Source of the DNA: Sphingomonas metalli | GTDB lineage: Bacteria; Pseudomonadota; Alphaproteobacteria; Sphingomonadales; Sphingomonadaceae | Assembly: GCF_014641735.1 (NCBI RefSeq) | Contig: NZ_BMIH01000005.1 | Span: 124,001 to 188,000 of the forward strand | Direction: 5' to 3' | DNA length: 64,000 nucleotides | Shown: piece after piece, positions 1 through 10,034 of the stretch | Layout: each line of letters begins with the position of its first letter | Numbering within the stretch: the first letter of the stretch is position 1 | The notes under the pieces: model-generated | Seen by the model: only the letters and a program-made list of their open reading frames with translations | Told to the model about the DNA's origin: nothing | Database searches by the model: none | Translations under genes and position numbers: made by a program

Positions 1-1320
1 CGGCGGCTGCTCGCGCCAGACCATGAGCTGTTCGGCCAGTCGCGGCGGGATCGTGTCCGGGTCGCGCTGGGCGCGCCAGTAAGGCTCGTCACGCCGGCTG
101 AGGACGTAGTGAAGCTTGAGAAACTCGACGATCCGATCCCAGCGATAGTGGAACAGCCGGTCGAAGCGGCGCGCCTGCACGTCCATCGCGGTGCGATCCT
201 GCGGGAAGTTGGCGAGCAGCGCATCGAGAGACAGCTCGATCAGGACGATGGCGGAGGCCTCGAGCGGCTCGCAAAAGCCGGCGGACAGTCCGACCGCCAG
301 GCAGTTGCGAACCCAGAACCGTTCGCGATGCCCGGAGCGGAAGCGGAGCTGCCGGACCGGCACCGTCCCGTAGTCGATGCCCGGCGCCGCGCGCGACAGA
401 TAGCGGCGCAGCACCGCGGCGGCGCCATCGTCGTCCATGAAGCGCGAAGCGTATACGCAGCCGATGCCACGCCGGCTCTGCAGGCCGATGTCCCACAGCC
501 ATCCCGCCTCGTGCGCGGTCGATATGGTCTGCGCCGCGATCGGCGTGGTGGGCCCGACCGGCACCTGCACCGCCAGCGCGCGATCGTTGCACAGGGTGGC
601 GGAGCGGTCGACGAAGCCGCTGCCGAGCGCGCCGCCGATCAACAATGAAGCATGACCGGTGCAATCGAGAAAGAGATCGCCGGCGATGGCGCCGTGATCG
701 CGGGTCGACACCGCGGCGATGTCGCCGGTGGCGGATCGCACGATAGCGACGACATGATCGCGGACATGACGAACGCCAAGACGGCCCGCGCCATGCCGCG
801 CGAGCAACGCCGCGAACTTGCCGGCATCGAGATGATAGGCGTAATTGAGCGCGCCCGCATAGCCGGGCATGTCTCGCTGACGGGGGGCGAGATCGAGGGC
901 GGCGATCGCAGGCTGCGGGCTGACCGCATCGGCAAAGGCCCGGCCGCCGCCATGGCGCTGCCAGCCGGCGACGAGCGCGCGTGAGTCCACTGCGGGTGGC
1001 GGCACGAACGGGTGCCAGTAGCGATCGTCCGCCGCGCCGGTGCGCCATCCGTCGAAGCGCGAGCCCTGCTTGAACGCCGCGTCGCATTCGAGGAGGAAAG
1101 CCGCTTCGTCGAGGCCGATCTGCCGGAGCGTGCAGCGCATCGTCGGCCAGGTGCCCTCGCCCACGCCGACCGTCGGAACATCGGGGGACTCGACGAGCGT
1201 GATGTCGACCGGGTGGGTTGCGACCTCGCCGATCCGCGCGGCGAGGACGCAGGCGGACAGCCAGCCGGCAGTGCCGCCGCCGACGATCACGATGCTTCGG
1301 GTTTCGGTCCCGTCCGCCAC
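1..1320 (-). CDS. Flavin-dependent tryptophan halogenase family protein (3' end outside window)
   Basis: Predicted FADH2-dependent halogenase; 440 codons are present and the frame stays open to the left edge, whereas the family is about 500 aa. Residues 14-20 (GGGTAGW) form the FAD dinucleotide-binding loop. K84 in '[11 protein letters not shown]' matches the catalytic lysine (K79 in PrnA/RebH). The family WxWxIP motif appears as 'GWLWDIGL', so the proline is replaced by glycine. I read the frame directly from the minus strand. The start is GTG at 1318-1320 with an AAGG a few bases upstream; no in-frame ATG is better placed. It lies 113 nt downstream of a TonB receptor on the same strand. In Caulobacter, Xanthomonas and Brevundimonas such pairs are common, and BrvH brominates free indole. 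The true substrate is unknown; a link to glycan uptake is inference. Confidence 0.85.
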   Translation of the reverse strand, partial: MADGTETRSIVIVGGGTAGWLSACVLAARIGEVATHPVDITLVESPDVPTVGVGEGTWPTMRCTLRQIGLDEAAFLLECDAAFKQGSRFDGWRTGAADDRYWHPFVPPPAVDSRALVAGWQRHGGGRAFADAVSPQPAIAALDLAPRQRDMPGYAGALNYAYHLDAGKFAALLARHGAGRLGVRHVRDHVVAIVRSATGDIAAVSTRDHGAIAGDLFLDCTGHASLLIGGALGSGFVDRSATLCNDRALAVQVPVGPTTPIAAQTISTAHEAGWLWDIGLQSRRGIGCVYASRFMDDDGAAAVLRRYLSRAAPGIDYGTVPVRQLRFRSGHRERFWVRNCLAVGLSAGFCEPLEASAIVLIELSLDALLANFPQDRTAMDVQARRFDRLFHYRWDRIVEFLKLHYVLSRRDEPYWRAQRDPDTIPPRLAEQLMVWREQPP

Positions 1321-1433
1321 CTGCCTTGTCGCATCCTTGTTCGAACTGGCCCCGCCGCCTCGCCGGTGGGGGCCGGGCACGTCCACTTTCCATTGCGGAA
1401 CTGGCCGTGCCCGATGATCGGATTGCGGGCCGA

Positions 1434-4400
1434 TCAGAAGTTGAAGCGCAGCCCCGCCGAATAGCGCGCATCCTGCTTGGCCACGAAGGTCACCGCCTTT
1501 GCAGAACGGACATGGCCGCTGCGATCGGCGCCCGTCAGGTTGATCGCCTCTGCGAACACCGTCACACCCGGTATGAACTCCCAACTGGCACTCGCATCGA
1601 GCTGCCCGTAGCTGTTGATATAGTAGGGATTGGTGCCGCCACTCGCCAGAAACTCCGCGCGATAGTTGTACGATGCTCGGACCTGGATGCCGTTCTTGTC
1701 GTAATACAGGCTGGCATTGGCGCTGTCGGACAGTCCATTGATCGAGAATTGAGAGACGCTGGCCGGCAGATTGTTGTTATAGGGCCGGTTGCCGTTCACG
1801 ATCGTGTAGTTCAGCTGCGTGCCGAAGCCGGTGTCCCAGAAACTGTGCTGGAGCGCGAATTCGAAGCCGTTGATGGTCGCATTGTCGTCGCTGTTGAACG
1901 GCTGCGAGATCACGAAGGTCACTGGGCCGTCCTCGGGCGCGCTGAGGATCGCACCGTTGACGACGGAGCCCGGATAATTGGCCGAGAAGTAGTTGCGGAT
2001 GTTGGTGAAGGTCAGATCCTGTCCGGCGGCGGTCAGCGCCGCCGTGGCGGCGCGGTAGCGGGGACCGTTGGCCGGATCGCGCAGGCCGAAGGCATTCTGC
2101 CGGACCTGCGTCTGTCCGATATAGTTCGACACGTTCTTCCGGAAGTATCTGACCGAGAAGTAGCTTTCGGGCGAGTAATACCATTCCGCCGACAGGTCGA
2201 TGTTCTTCGACTTATAGGGTTGCAGATTGGGGTTGCCCTGCGCGCCCGTGCCGTTGCCGCCGGCGCGGAACAGCGTGTCCACGGTCAGCCCGCCCTGGAG
2301 CGAGGTGTAGTCCGCACGGGTGATCGTATGGCTGTACGAGGCGCGCAGCTTCACGTTACGGATCGGCTGGATGTCGAGATCGATCGCCGGCAGCCACTCG
2401 TGGTACGCGCCCGAGAAGGTCGTGAAGCTGGTCTGGCCGGAGTAGATGACGTTGAATTCGTTGGGCGAGTTCTGGCGCGTCCCGGTGGGGACGGGCACCA
2501 GCGCCGAGGACTTGATCGTGGTGCTTTCGTAGCGCAGTCCGCCGACTAGGTGCGCGGGGTGCGAGAAGAGATCGAACCGCGTGTTGATCTGCAGATAGGG
2601 CGCCATCGTCTTTTCGCGGATGCGCCGGTCGGTCGTGTAGGGGACGAGGCAGTTGCCGTCGCCGCCACAGACGCCGTACGCCTGGTCGATCCGCGACAGG
2701 ACGTCTTCGAACCGGTATCCGTAGAAGCTCTGGACCAGCGACGCGGACTTCGCCCCGTCGATCCCCTTGAACGCCTTGGGCACGCTGATCGGCGAGAAGA
2801 TCGAGTCTGGAATCACCGCGGCCGCGGCGTTGCGGGCCGTTGCGCTGTCCCCGCCGACGCCGCCCCAGGTGTCGTTCTGGAGCAGGCCGAAGGCCGAGCG
2901 GACCTTGTTGTCGGTATAGGCGAAGCCCCAGTCGATCGAGTCGAGGAAGCCGCCGTCATGGTCGTAATGCGCCTTGAATTGCGCCTGGTTGATCCGGTCG
3001 CGGAAGTAGGAGTTGCTGTAGCGGTTGCCCGATGGGGTGAGTAGCGCCGCGTTGAGGGGATCGATGCCCGGCTGCATGGTGAACGAGGCGACCGGCAGCT
3101 TGTCCTCGAAGTTGATCGTCTGGCTGGCGACGCCGAAGATCGCGGTCGCCAGCGAATTGACGTTGCCATATTTGTTGGTCGGCTTCGACTCCGCGGTCGA
3201 ATGATGCGCGTCGAGTTCGATGGTGACGCCGCCGGGCGCCTTCCAGTTCAGGTTGCCGCCCAGCGACTTGTTCTCGGTCCGGCCGGCCGTGTAGCCGCTG
3301 GAGTAGAGGAGGTCCTTGGTCTCGCCCGCGGTGAAGCGCTCGGTATAGAAGATCGGCGCGGCGATCGGCCCGTCGGTCCAGGATGACGACGTGTCGTTGT
3401 GGTTGAACCAGATACCCAGGTTGTTGTTGCGGGTCTTCACTTCGTTGCGCGAATAGGTGAAGTCGGCGGTCGCGGTCAGGGTATCGCTGGGCCGGGCCTG
3501 AAGCACCAGCTGGCCGTTGATGCGCTCGCGCTGGATGTCGTTCAGATCGTAGCTGAGGTTCTGCGGGACCTGATAGACCGTGTTGCCGCTCGGCCGGTTC
3601 GTAATGTTCGCCGCACGCGGATCGCCGGGCTGGGCGAGCGAGCCCCAGTTGTTCTCGGTGCCGAGCGTCCCGTCGCGCCAGCCCACATTGGCCTGGTTCA
3701 CCGAGGCACGCCGCTTCTGGTACACGCCGTTGACCAGGATGCCGATGCGGTCGTCCGCCAGCGTGGTCGAGAAGATTCCCGAGACTTCGGGCGTGATGTC
3801 CTTCTTGCCGTTCTGCGAGGTGTCGATCACACCGCGCGCCGCGAGCGAACCGCGGGTGCCCGGACGGTCGAGCGGGCGAGGCGTGCGGATGTTGATCGTC
3901 GCGCCGATGCCGCCCGAGGGGATCGTGGCGCGGCCCGACTTGTAGACTTCGAGCGCGGCGATGCCTTCGGAGGCGAGATTGGCGAAGTCGAAGGCGCGCG
4001 AGCCGTTCGCCCCGTCGCCCAGGATCGAGGTCGGCAGCTGACGCCCGTTGAGGATCACCAGATTTTAGTCCGGGCCGAGGCCGCGCACCGTGACGAACGA
4101 GCCCTCGCCGTTGGAGCGGTCGATCGACACGCCGGTGATGCGCTGAAGCGATTCGGCGAGGTTCGTGTCCGGGAACTTGCCGATATCCTCCGCCGAGATC
4201 GCGTCGACCACGCCCAGCGCGTCGCGCTTGATGTCCGCAGAGGCGCGCAGCGAGGCGCGGATACCCGTGACGACGATGTCCTGGTCGGACGGGGTGCCGG
4301 ACGGATCGGCCACGGACGCCGCGCCGGGTTGGGGATCGATCTGCGACGGGTCGCTATTCCCCATCGTCGCAGCGGCATCCTGCGCCAGGGCCGGCGCGCC

Positions 4401-4472
4401 GATCAGCGCGATCGCCGACGTACCAAGGACCAGCTTCGAAATCGAACGCGCCGAAAAGCCTCGCATCTTCAT
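1434..4472 (-). pseudogene. TonB-dependent receptor (TIGR01782-like) interrupted by an in-frame TAA
   Basis: Outer-membrane TonB-dependent receptor of the Xanthomonas/Caulobacter type, probably for an oligosaccharide. It starts at ATG 4472 with a GGGGGG ribosome site just upstream, then a signal peptide (residues 1 to about 30, ending PALAQ), a TonB-box-like 'DIVVTGIRASL', and the plug signature 'AISAEDIGKFPDTNLAESLQ'. After 'VTVRGLGPD' the frame meets TAA (4065-4067) and resumes at once with 'NLVILNGRQLPTS'. Homologues read 'GPDYNLV', so a Tyr codon TAT/TAC has become TAA. The remaining 874 codons encode the rest of the plug and the full barrel, ending 'SAGLRFNF' with a terminal Phe as outer-membrane proteins do. 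All the rest is intact, so this is either a recent nonsense mutation or a sequencing error. A TTACCGGTAA palindrome lies about 160 bp upstream. Confidence 0.85.
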
Positions 4473-4630
4473 CCCCCCCATAGCTTCCGCGGCACCTGCA
4501 ATGGTGCCGGGCGCCCCGATGCCGCCGCTTGTGGCGGTCTTCGGGACTGTTGTTGCGCCGTCGTGGAGCCGACCTGCATGCGCCCATCCCCAGGAGACGG
4601 TGCGCGCAGGCATTCTCGCAACGACTGAGA

Positions 4631-4640
4631 TTACCGGTAA
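4631..4640. promoter_or_regulatory. LacI-type palindrome TTACCGGTAA upstream of TonB receptor
   Basis: Perfect 10-bp palindrome about 160 bp upstream of the receptor start. Read on the minus strand it is TGTTACCGGTAATC. It shares the 12-mer TGTTACCGGTAA with the site at 7204, upstream of the GH43 gene. CG-centred palindromes of this form are typical operators of LacI-family sugar repressors. The regulator is not in the window. Confidence 0.6.
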
Positions 4641-4737
4641 CATCAACCATCAGACCTTGTAAATGGCCTTCGAAATCGGGCCCCAAGAATTTCAGCGCGT
4701 TCGGTCGGTCGGCCAGTCGGCGAGCCGGTCTCGGGAA

Positions 4738-5418
4738 TCACGCGATGGAGAGGAATGCGGTCACCGTCAGGCGTCCCCGCGCCGGGTCGGCGGACAGAAT
4801 GGCATCGGCTGCGATCGCGCCGCTGTGCAGCGACGTCGATCGGTAGAGCAGCGCCCGATTGTAGCGCGCATCGATGCGGTCGATGCAGTCGAACAGATCC
4901 GTATCGCCATTGATGTAGCCAGAGCCCCGAAAGGATGGCGAATCGAGTTCCGCCTGGAGGCGGCTCTGATAGGTTTCGGCGCGCTCGGTTCCGATGGACT
5001 CGAAGCCGGTGGCGCGATGGCGGAAAAAGGCGGTGCCGCTCGTGTCGTCCGGAGAGAGATAGTGGATCAGGGCGACCCGATCCTCCCCATAGCCGTCGAC
5101 ATGCGGCAGACGTTGCTGCACCGACAGCGCCGCCGCGGGCGTCGTGACGATGGAGAAGCTCGCGTCGATGACCGCGATGCGGCGGATCGTTCTGAAGGCA
5201 CGGCCGAGGGCGCGCGCGATCACGGGCAGGGCGCCGGGCATATAGCCGTCGGGCAGGGGGCCCCGGATGCCGGGATAGTGATGATCCGCCGGGTGGAAGG
5301 GGGTGGCGATGGCCGCGGCGCGCAGCGGTTCCGGATCGGCGGAGAAGGTGTCGATCGTGACGAGCGGCTGGCGTTCGGTGCCGATGCGGGCGTGACAGAT
5401 CGCCGGTCGATGGGTCAT
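4738..5418 (-). CDS. DUF6445-like protein (2-oxoglutarate-oxygenase-like fold suspected)
   Basis: About 226 aa. I recognise it as the DUF6445-type protein often found near tryptophan halogenases and TonB receptors in sphingomonads. It has 'LPHVDGYGEDRVALIHYL' and, near the C-terminus, 'YNRALLYRSTSLHSG'. The H-x-D pair, the later His and the Arg would fit a metal and 2-oxoglutarate site of the prolyl-hydroxylase type, but I cannot prove this. No signal peptide is seen. I chose ATG 5418 because the conserved-looking part starts there (MTHRPAICHARIG). A TTG at 5508 overlaps the stop of the GH43 gene (TTGA) and would give 256 aa through translational coupling. It probably shares a transcript with the GH43 gene upstream. 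Confidence 0.6.
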   Translation of the reverse strand: MTHRPAICHARIGTERQPLVTIDTFSADPEPLRAAAIATPFHPADHHYPGIRGPLPDGYMPGALPVIARALGRAFRTIRRIAVIDASFSIVTTPAAALSVQQRLPHVDGYGEDRVALIHYLSPDDTSGTAFFRHRATGFESIGTERAETYQSRLQAELDSPSFRGSGYINGDTDLFDCIDRIDARYNRALLYRSTSLHSGAIAADAILSADPARGRLTVTAFLSIA

Positions 5419-5504
5419 CGGCGCGAGGCCGAAAGGGGCAGGAGTTCGTTCGGTCGCGGAGCCATGCGCATCGGGCGTTGCGGCGTCACGACGTGTGCCG
5501 GGCG

Positions 5505-7145
5505 TCAATCATAGAAGGCATAGGGCCCGATGATCGTCCCGACGAATCCGCCGGCAGCCTCGGTGCTGAGGAAGCGCGCGTCGATGCCGGACGCGAGGAC
5601 CGTCTCCTGACCGTTCTCGGAATAGGCGAAGGATAGGGTTCCGCCGTTCTGCCGCATGGTGAGCGTGAGGGGGGCTGGCCCATGATGGGGGCGGGAGGCC
5701 ACGAGCCGCTCGGTGCCGCCCTGGCTGATGTAGAGGGCGACGACCGGCGTGCCGGCTTCGCGTGCGATGCCGACAAAGGCATAATTGCGATCGCTCTGAT
5801 AGGCAGCCAGCCCGGCGCGATCCTCTTCGTGTTCGGGCGTGAAACGCAGCGTGGTGCTGACCGTCACGACATGATGCTGCTGCCGACGGCCGATGAACGA
5901 CGGCGTTCCAAGCTGCACGCCGAGCTTCGCGCCGCGCCCCAGGATGAGGTCCCCGCCCGCCAGTCGCCAAAAGGGCTGACGGGGGATGCGGATACCTGTC
6001 CAGGCCGGACCCAGCGTGCTGCCGTCGAAGTCCTCCTGATACGAAAAGTCGCCGGTGGTCGGCGCATCCGGGGCGTGGCCGGCTGGAAGGCGCGGGGCGG
6101 CCACCGCGAACGGCACCCGCTTGCCGTGCGGCAGGATCACCGGCCAGTCGTCCTGCCAGGTGACCGGCAGCAGGAAGGTCTCGCGGCCGATGTTGAAGCT
6201 GTTGCCGGCATAGGGCCGCACGCCCAGAAAGGTCGCCCACCATTCGCCGTTCTGGGTCTGGACCAGCTTGGCGTGGCCGGTCGAGGTGACCGGGTCTGGC
6301 CGGGCGGGGTCGAGATCGCGCTGGGTCAGGATCGGATTGCCCGCCCAGGGCGTGAACGGCCCGCGAAGGCTTTTCGCACGGAAGATCACCTCGCTATGGT
6401 TCACTTCGGTGCCGCCCTCGGCCGCCATCAGGTAATAATAGTCGCCGCGGCGGAACAGATGCGGCCCTTCGACCCAGATCGGCTTCTTCGCCAGATCGGT
6501 GCCGCCATCCACCAGTTCGGTGCTCTCGCCGCGCATCGTGCCGGTGCGCCAGTCGAACTCCTGCACCCAGATCGCACGATGCCCGTTATAGCGCGCCGGC
6601 TGGGCGGGCATCCGATTGTTGACGATATAGGCCCGGTCGCCCTCCCAATAGATCGAGGGGTCGATGCCGTCGAACGGCAGCCAGATCGGGTCCGACCAGG
6701 GGCCGGCCGGGTCCTTGGCCGTGATGACGAAGTTGCCGCCGCAGTCGACGCATGTGTTGACGATGTAGAAGAGGCCGTCGTGATAGGAGATGTCGGGCGC
6801 AAACACCCCGGTGGCGGTTGTCCGGTCGAGAAAGCTCAACTGGGTGGGGCGATCGATGGCGTTGCCGATCTGGCGCCAGTGGACGAGGTCGCGGGAATGC
6901 CAGACGGGGATCCCGGGAAAGCTGATGAAGCTGGAATTGGCGAGGTAATAGTCCTCGCCCACCCGGACGACCAACGGGTCGGGATAATAGCCGCTCAGAA
7001 TCGGGTTGCGATATTCGCCCGGCCCGACGGCGACCCGCTCCTGCGATTGGCCGGAATAAGTAAACCGCTCGAAGTGCGGTTCTCCCGCGAGCGCCGCAGT
7101 CCCGATTGCGAGGGCCGACAGGGCCAGCATCGACTTCCAGGCCAT
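5505..7145 (-). CDS. Secreted GH43 glycosidase (beta-xylosidase/arabinofuranosidase type) with C-terminal beta-sandwich
   Basis: 546 aa with a signal peptide (residues 1-21, ending AALAG). The GH43 five-bladed propeller starts at 'YRNPILSGYYPDPLVVRV', with D56 as the likely general base. 'GIDPSIYW' would supply the pKa-modulating Asp and 'KPIWVEGPHLF' the acid Glu. From about residue 350 a second domain ('FSYQEDFDGSTLGPAWTGIRIP') resembles the concanavalin-like beta-xylosidase C-terminal domain. This architecture belongs to enzymes that release xylose or arabinose from xylo-oligosaccharides. The ATG at 7145 has GGGAG upstream. A TTACCGGTAA palindrome 59 bp before the start suggests induction by a sugar through a LacI-type repressor. 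The DUF6445-like gene follows directly. Confidence 0.9.
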   Translation of the reverse strand: MAWKSMLALSALAIGTAALAGEPHFERFTYSGQSQERVAVGPGEYRNPILSGYYPDPLVVRVGEDYYLANSSFISFPGIPVWHSRDLVHWRQIGNAIDRPTQLSFLDRTTATGVFAPDISYHDGLFYIVNTCVDCGGNFVITAKDPAGPWSDPIWLPFDGIDPSIYWEGDRAYIVNNRMPAQPARYNGHRAIWVQEFDWRTGTMRGESTELVDGGTDLAKKPIWVEGPHLFRRGDYYYLMAAEGGTEVNHSEVIFRAKSLRGPFTPWAGNPILTQRDLDPARPDPVTSTGHAKLVQTQNGEWWATFLGVRPYAGNSFNIGRETFLLPVTWQDDWPVILPHGKRVPFAVAAPRLPAGHAPDAPTTGDFSYQEDFDGSTLGPAWTGIRIPRQPFWRLAGGDLILGRGAKLGVQLGTPSFIGRRQQHHVVTVSTTLRFTPEHEEDRAGLAAYQSDRNYAFVGIAREAGTPVVALYISQGGTERLVASRPHHGPAPLTLTMRQNGGTLSFAYSENGQETVLASGIDARFLSTEAAGGFVGTIIGPYAFYD

Positions 7146-7203
7146 GACCAGCGCTCTCCCGTACGATGTCCCGCCCGTTTGAGGCTCGGTGACCGACTAT
7201 GTG

Positions 7204-7213
7204 TTACCGGTAA
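7204..7213. promoter_or_regulatory. LacI-type palindrome TTACCGGTAA upstream of GH43 gene
   Basis: Second copy of the TTACCGGTAA palindrome, 59 bp before the GH43 start codon and flanked as TGTTACCGGTAAAT. The match to the site at 4631 suggests one regulator controls the GH43 gene and the TonB receptor. Confidence 0.65.
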
Positions 7214-7416
7214 ATTTAAAGTGGCGCAAGATCGCTACCGTACGGAGGAAAAAGTCGGGTCCAGGTTGCTGCCGGGCATGTCGACGAGGCGAGGGATCGT
7301 GCGCGCGGCCGGAAATCCGTGCTAAGATGTTGCATCTCCGGGCTTCTTCGGCTTCGTCGCGCGCTAGGATTGGCCGTGTCGACAATCGTGGATGCGGGAA
7401 GGGCGAGGACGTGAGG

Positions 7417-7875
7417 ATGACACTAGGCACTTCCACCGGTCGGTGGCTCGGGGACGCGGTCGTTGCGGCGGCGCTGATGACGGCAAGCGCGGCCTGGAGC
7501 GCGTCGGTGCCCCGGGATCTGGTCGCCTGTGGCGAGATCGGGGGTGCGGCCGAGCGGCTCGCCTGTTTCGACCGCTATCTGGCCGCGGCGCGGACGCGCG
7601 GTGTCGAGACGGCCCAGGAGACGTCCCGCAACCCGGCCCGGCCGGCTCGCCCGGCGACGGCGCGCGAGGTCGTGTCGACGGTCGGCAGCGTCCAGCCGTC
7701 CGGTCAGGGCCGGTGGATGCTCGTGCTCGCCGATCGCAGCGTCTGGCAGAGCTACGATGCCGGCGCGCCCGCGCCCCGGGTCGGCCAGCCGGTCCATATC
7801 CGGAAGGGGACGTTCGGCAGCTATCTGGCGGATATCGGCGGCGCACGAGGGGTGGTGCTCAAGCGACTTCGCTAG
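7417..7875 (+). CDS. Small secreted protein of unknown function
   Basis: 152 aa. The start is ATG 7417 (GTGAGG upstream; a GTG at 7411 is also possible). The longer frame opening at 7189 is rejected because its N-terminus is arginine/cysteine-rich and not protein-like. A signal peptide runs to about residue 29 (AAWSA). The mature part begins 'ACGEIGGAAERLACFDRYLA', a paired-cysteine pattern seen in small periplasmic alphaproteobacterial proteins. It ends in a short beta-rich region ('MLVLADRSVWQSYD', 'YLADIGGARGVVLKRLR'). I do not recognise a function. It stands alone between the divergent GH43 gene and the esterase gene. Confidence 0.65.
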   Translation: MTLGTSTGRWLGDAVVAAALMTASAAWSASVPRDLVACGEIGGAAERLACFDRYLAAARTRGVETAQETSRNPARPARPATAREVVSTVGSVQPSGQGRWMLVLADRSVWQSYDAGAPAPRVGQPVHIRKGTFGSYLADIGGARGVVLKRLR

Positions 7876-7974
7876 GGTATCGCCCGCCGCGGTCAGGGAG
7901 CGGCGCGACGACCAATGAACGGCGGATCGTCTCGTCCGACTAAGCGCTTGTCGTCTCTCCGCAATCTTGGCATG

Positions 7975-7984
7975 ATAGCGCTAA
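7975..7984. promoter_or_regulatory. LacI-type palindrome ATAGCGCTAA upstream of esterase
   Basis: Near-perfect palindrome 52 bp before the esterase start. It shares TAGCGCTAATAC with the site at 28857, in front of the arabinanase gene. The form resembles the xyl-box (core GTAGCGCTAAC) described for the LacI-family XylR of Xanthomonas. Confidence 0.6.
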
Positions 7985-8033
7985 TACGACACGGCCGGCA
8001 TCGGATCCGGCCCGTGCGGACAGGGGAGGATAG

Positions 8034-9230
<1,197 letters not shown>

Positions 9231-9257
9231 GATGGCCTGCGGCGGAGGGCGGTGCCG

Positions 9258-10034
9258 TCAGCGCGGCAGCGGCACGCGCATCTCCAGGATCTGCCCGCCC
9301 GCCCGGTCGATACCGTAGAGCGTGCCGGGTGCCGCTTCGTCCCAGTCGATCGCCTGACCGGCGGCCTCGATCGGTATGGTCGCGACATGGTCGAGGACCG
9401 CGCCGCCGGCGGGCAGGGTGACGGCATAGAGTTCGGGCCGGTCGTGGCCGGTGAGATAGAGCCGGCCGTCCGGGCCCCAGCCGCCGCCCGAAATGCTCAT
9501 CGGCGCGATCCGTTCGAGGATCGAGGCGGGCAGCCGCCAGCTCTGCGTGGCGCGCCAGTCGTCGTCGTAGCGGACGAGCATGGTGTAGCGATGGTCGCGG
9601 CCGGGTTCGCCGCCCTTGCCGTCGTAATTGGCGAACATCGCCCACCAGGCGCCGGCATGCCGGTCGACCCAGGTCAGCGAGCCGGGGGCTCCCGCCAGCG
9701 CGACGGTGCGGCGATGCGCCAGCGTGACCGGATCGAAGATCTCGACCGCGCTCCATTGCGGCACGGCCGGGAAGCTGGAGGCCGCGCAGACCAGGTCGCG
9801 CGCGATCACGGCGCAGCTGTTGATGTGCGGGAAGCGACCCTTGTCGCCCTCCCAGGCCGCGCGCCGCGCACCGGTCCGCATGTCGTAGCGGGCGATCCGG
9901 TAATTGGCGATGGCATAGAGATCGCGCGGCCCCGCCGCGACGCCCTGCCGCGCCTCGGGCGCGGGCAGGCGGCGGACGGTTTCGGCCGGCGTTCCGGCGA
10001 CGACGGCGGCGGCGAGGAGGAGCAGCGTGCGCAT
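9258..10034 (-). CDS. Secreted beta-propeller-like protein coupled to TonB receptor
   Basis: 258 aa. Signal peptide 'MRTLLLLAAAVVAGTPA'. The body has repeated short strands ('DLYAIANYRIARYDMRTGARR', 'SAVEIFDPVTLAHRRTVALAG', 'GTLYGIDRAGGQILEMRVPLP') like the blades of an NHL or six-bladed propeller. No catalytic motif is seen. Its ATG shares one base with the receptor stop (TGATG), so it is translationally coupled to the upstream TonB receptor and probably serves the same substrate. The longer frame reaching 10655 is a shadow of the receptor gene. Confidence 0.7.
   Translation of the reverse strand: MRTLLLLAAAVVAGTPAETVRRLPAPEARQGVAAGPRDLYAIANYRIARYDMRTGARRAAWEGDKGRFPHINSCAVIARDLVCAASSFPAVPQWSAVEIFDPVTLAHRRTVALAGAPGSLTWVDRHAGAWWAMFANYDGKGGEPGRDHRYTMLVRYDDDWRATQSWRLPASILERIAPMSISGGGWGPDGRLYLTGHDRPELYAVTLPAGGAVLDHVATIPIEAAGQAIDWDEAAPGTLYGIDRAGGQILEMRVPLPR

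Noticed and set aside
89..1471. 460-codon minus-strand frame over the halogenase
   Set aside because: The correct frame is GTG 1320 onward with FAD and catalytic Lys motifs; this one is Arg-rich shadow.
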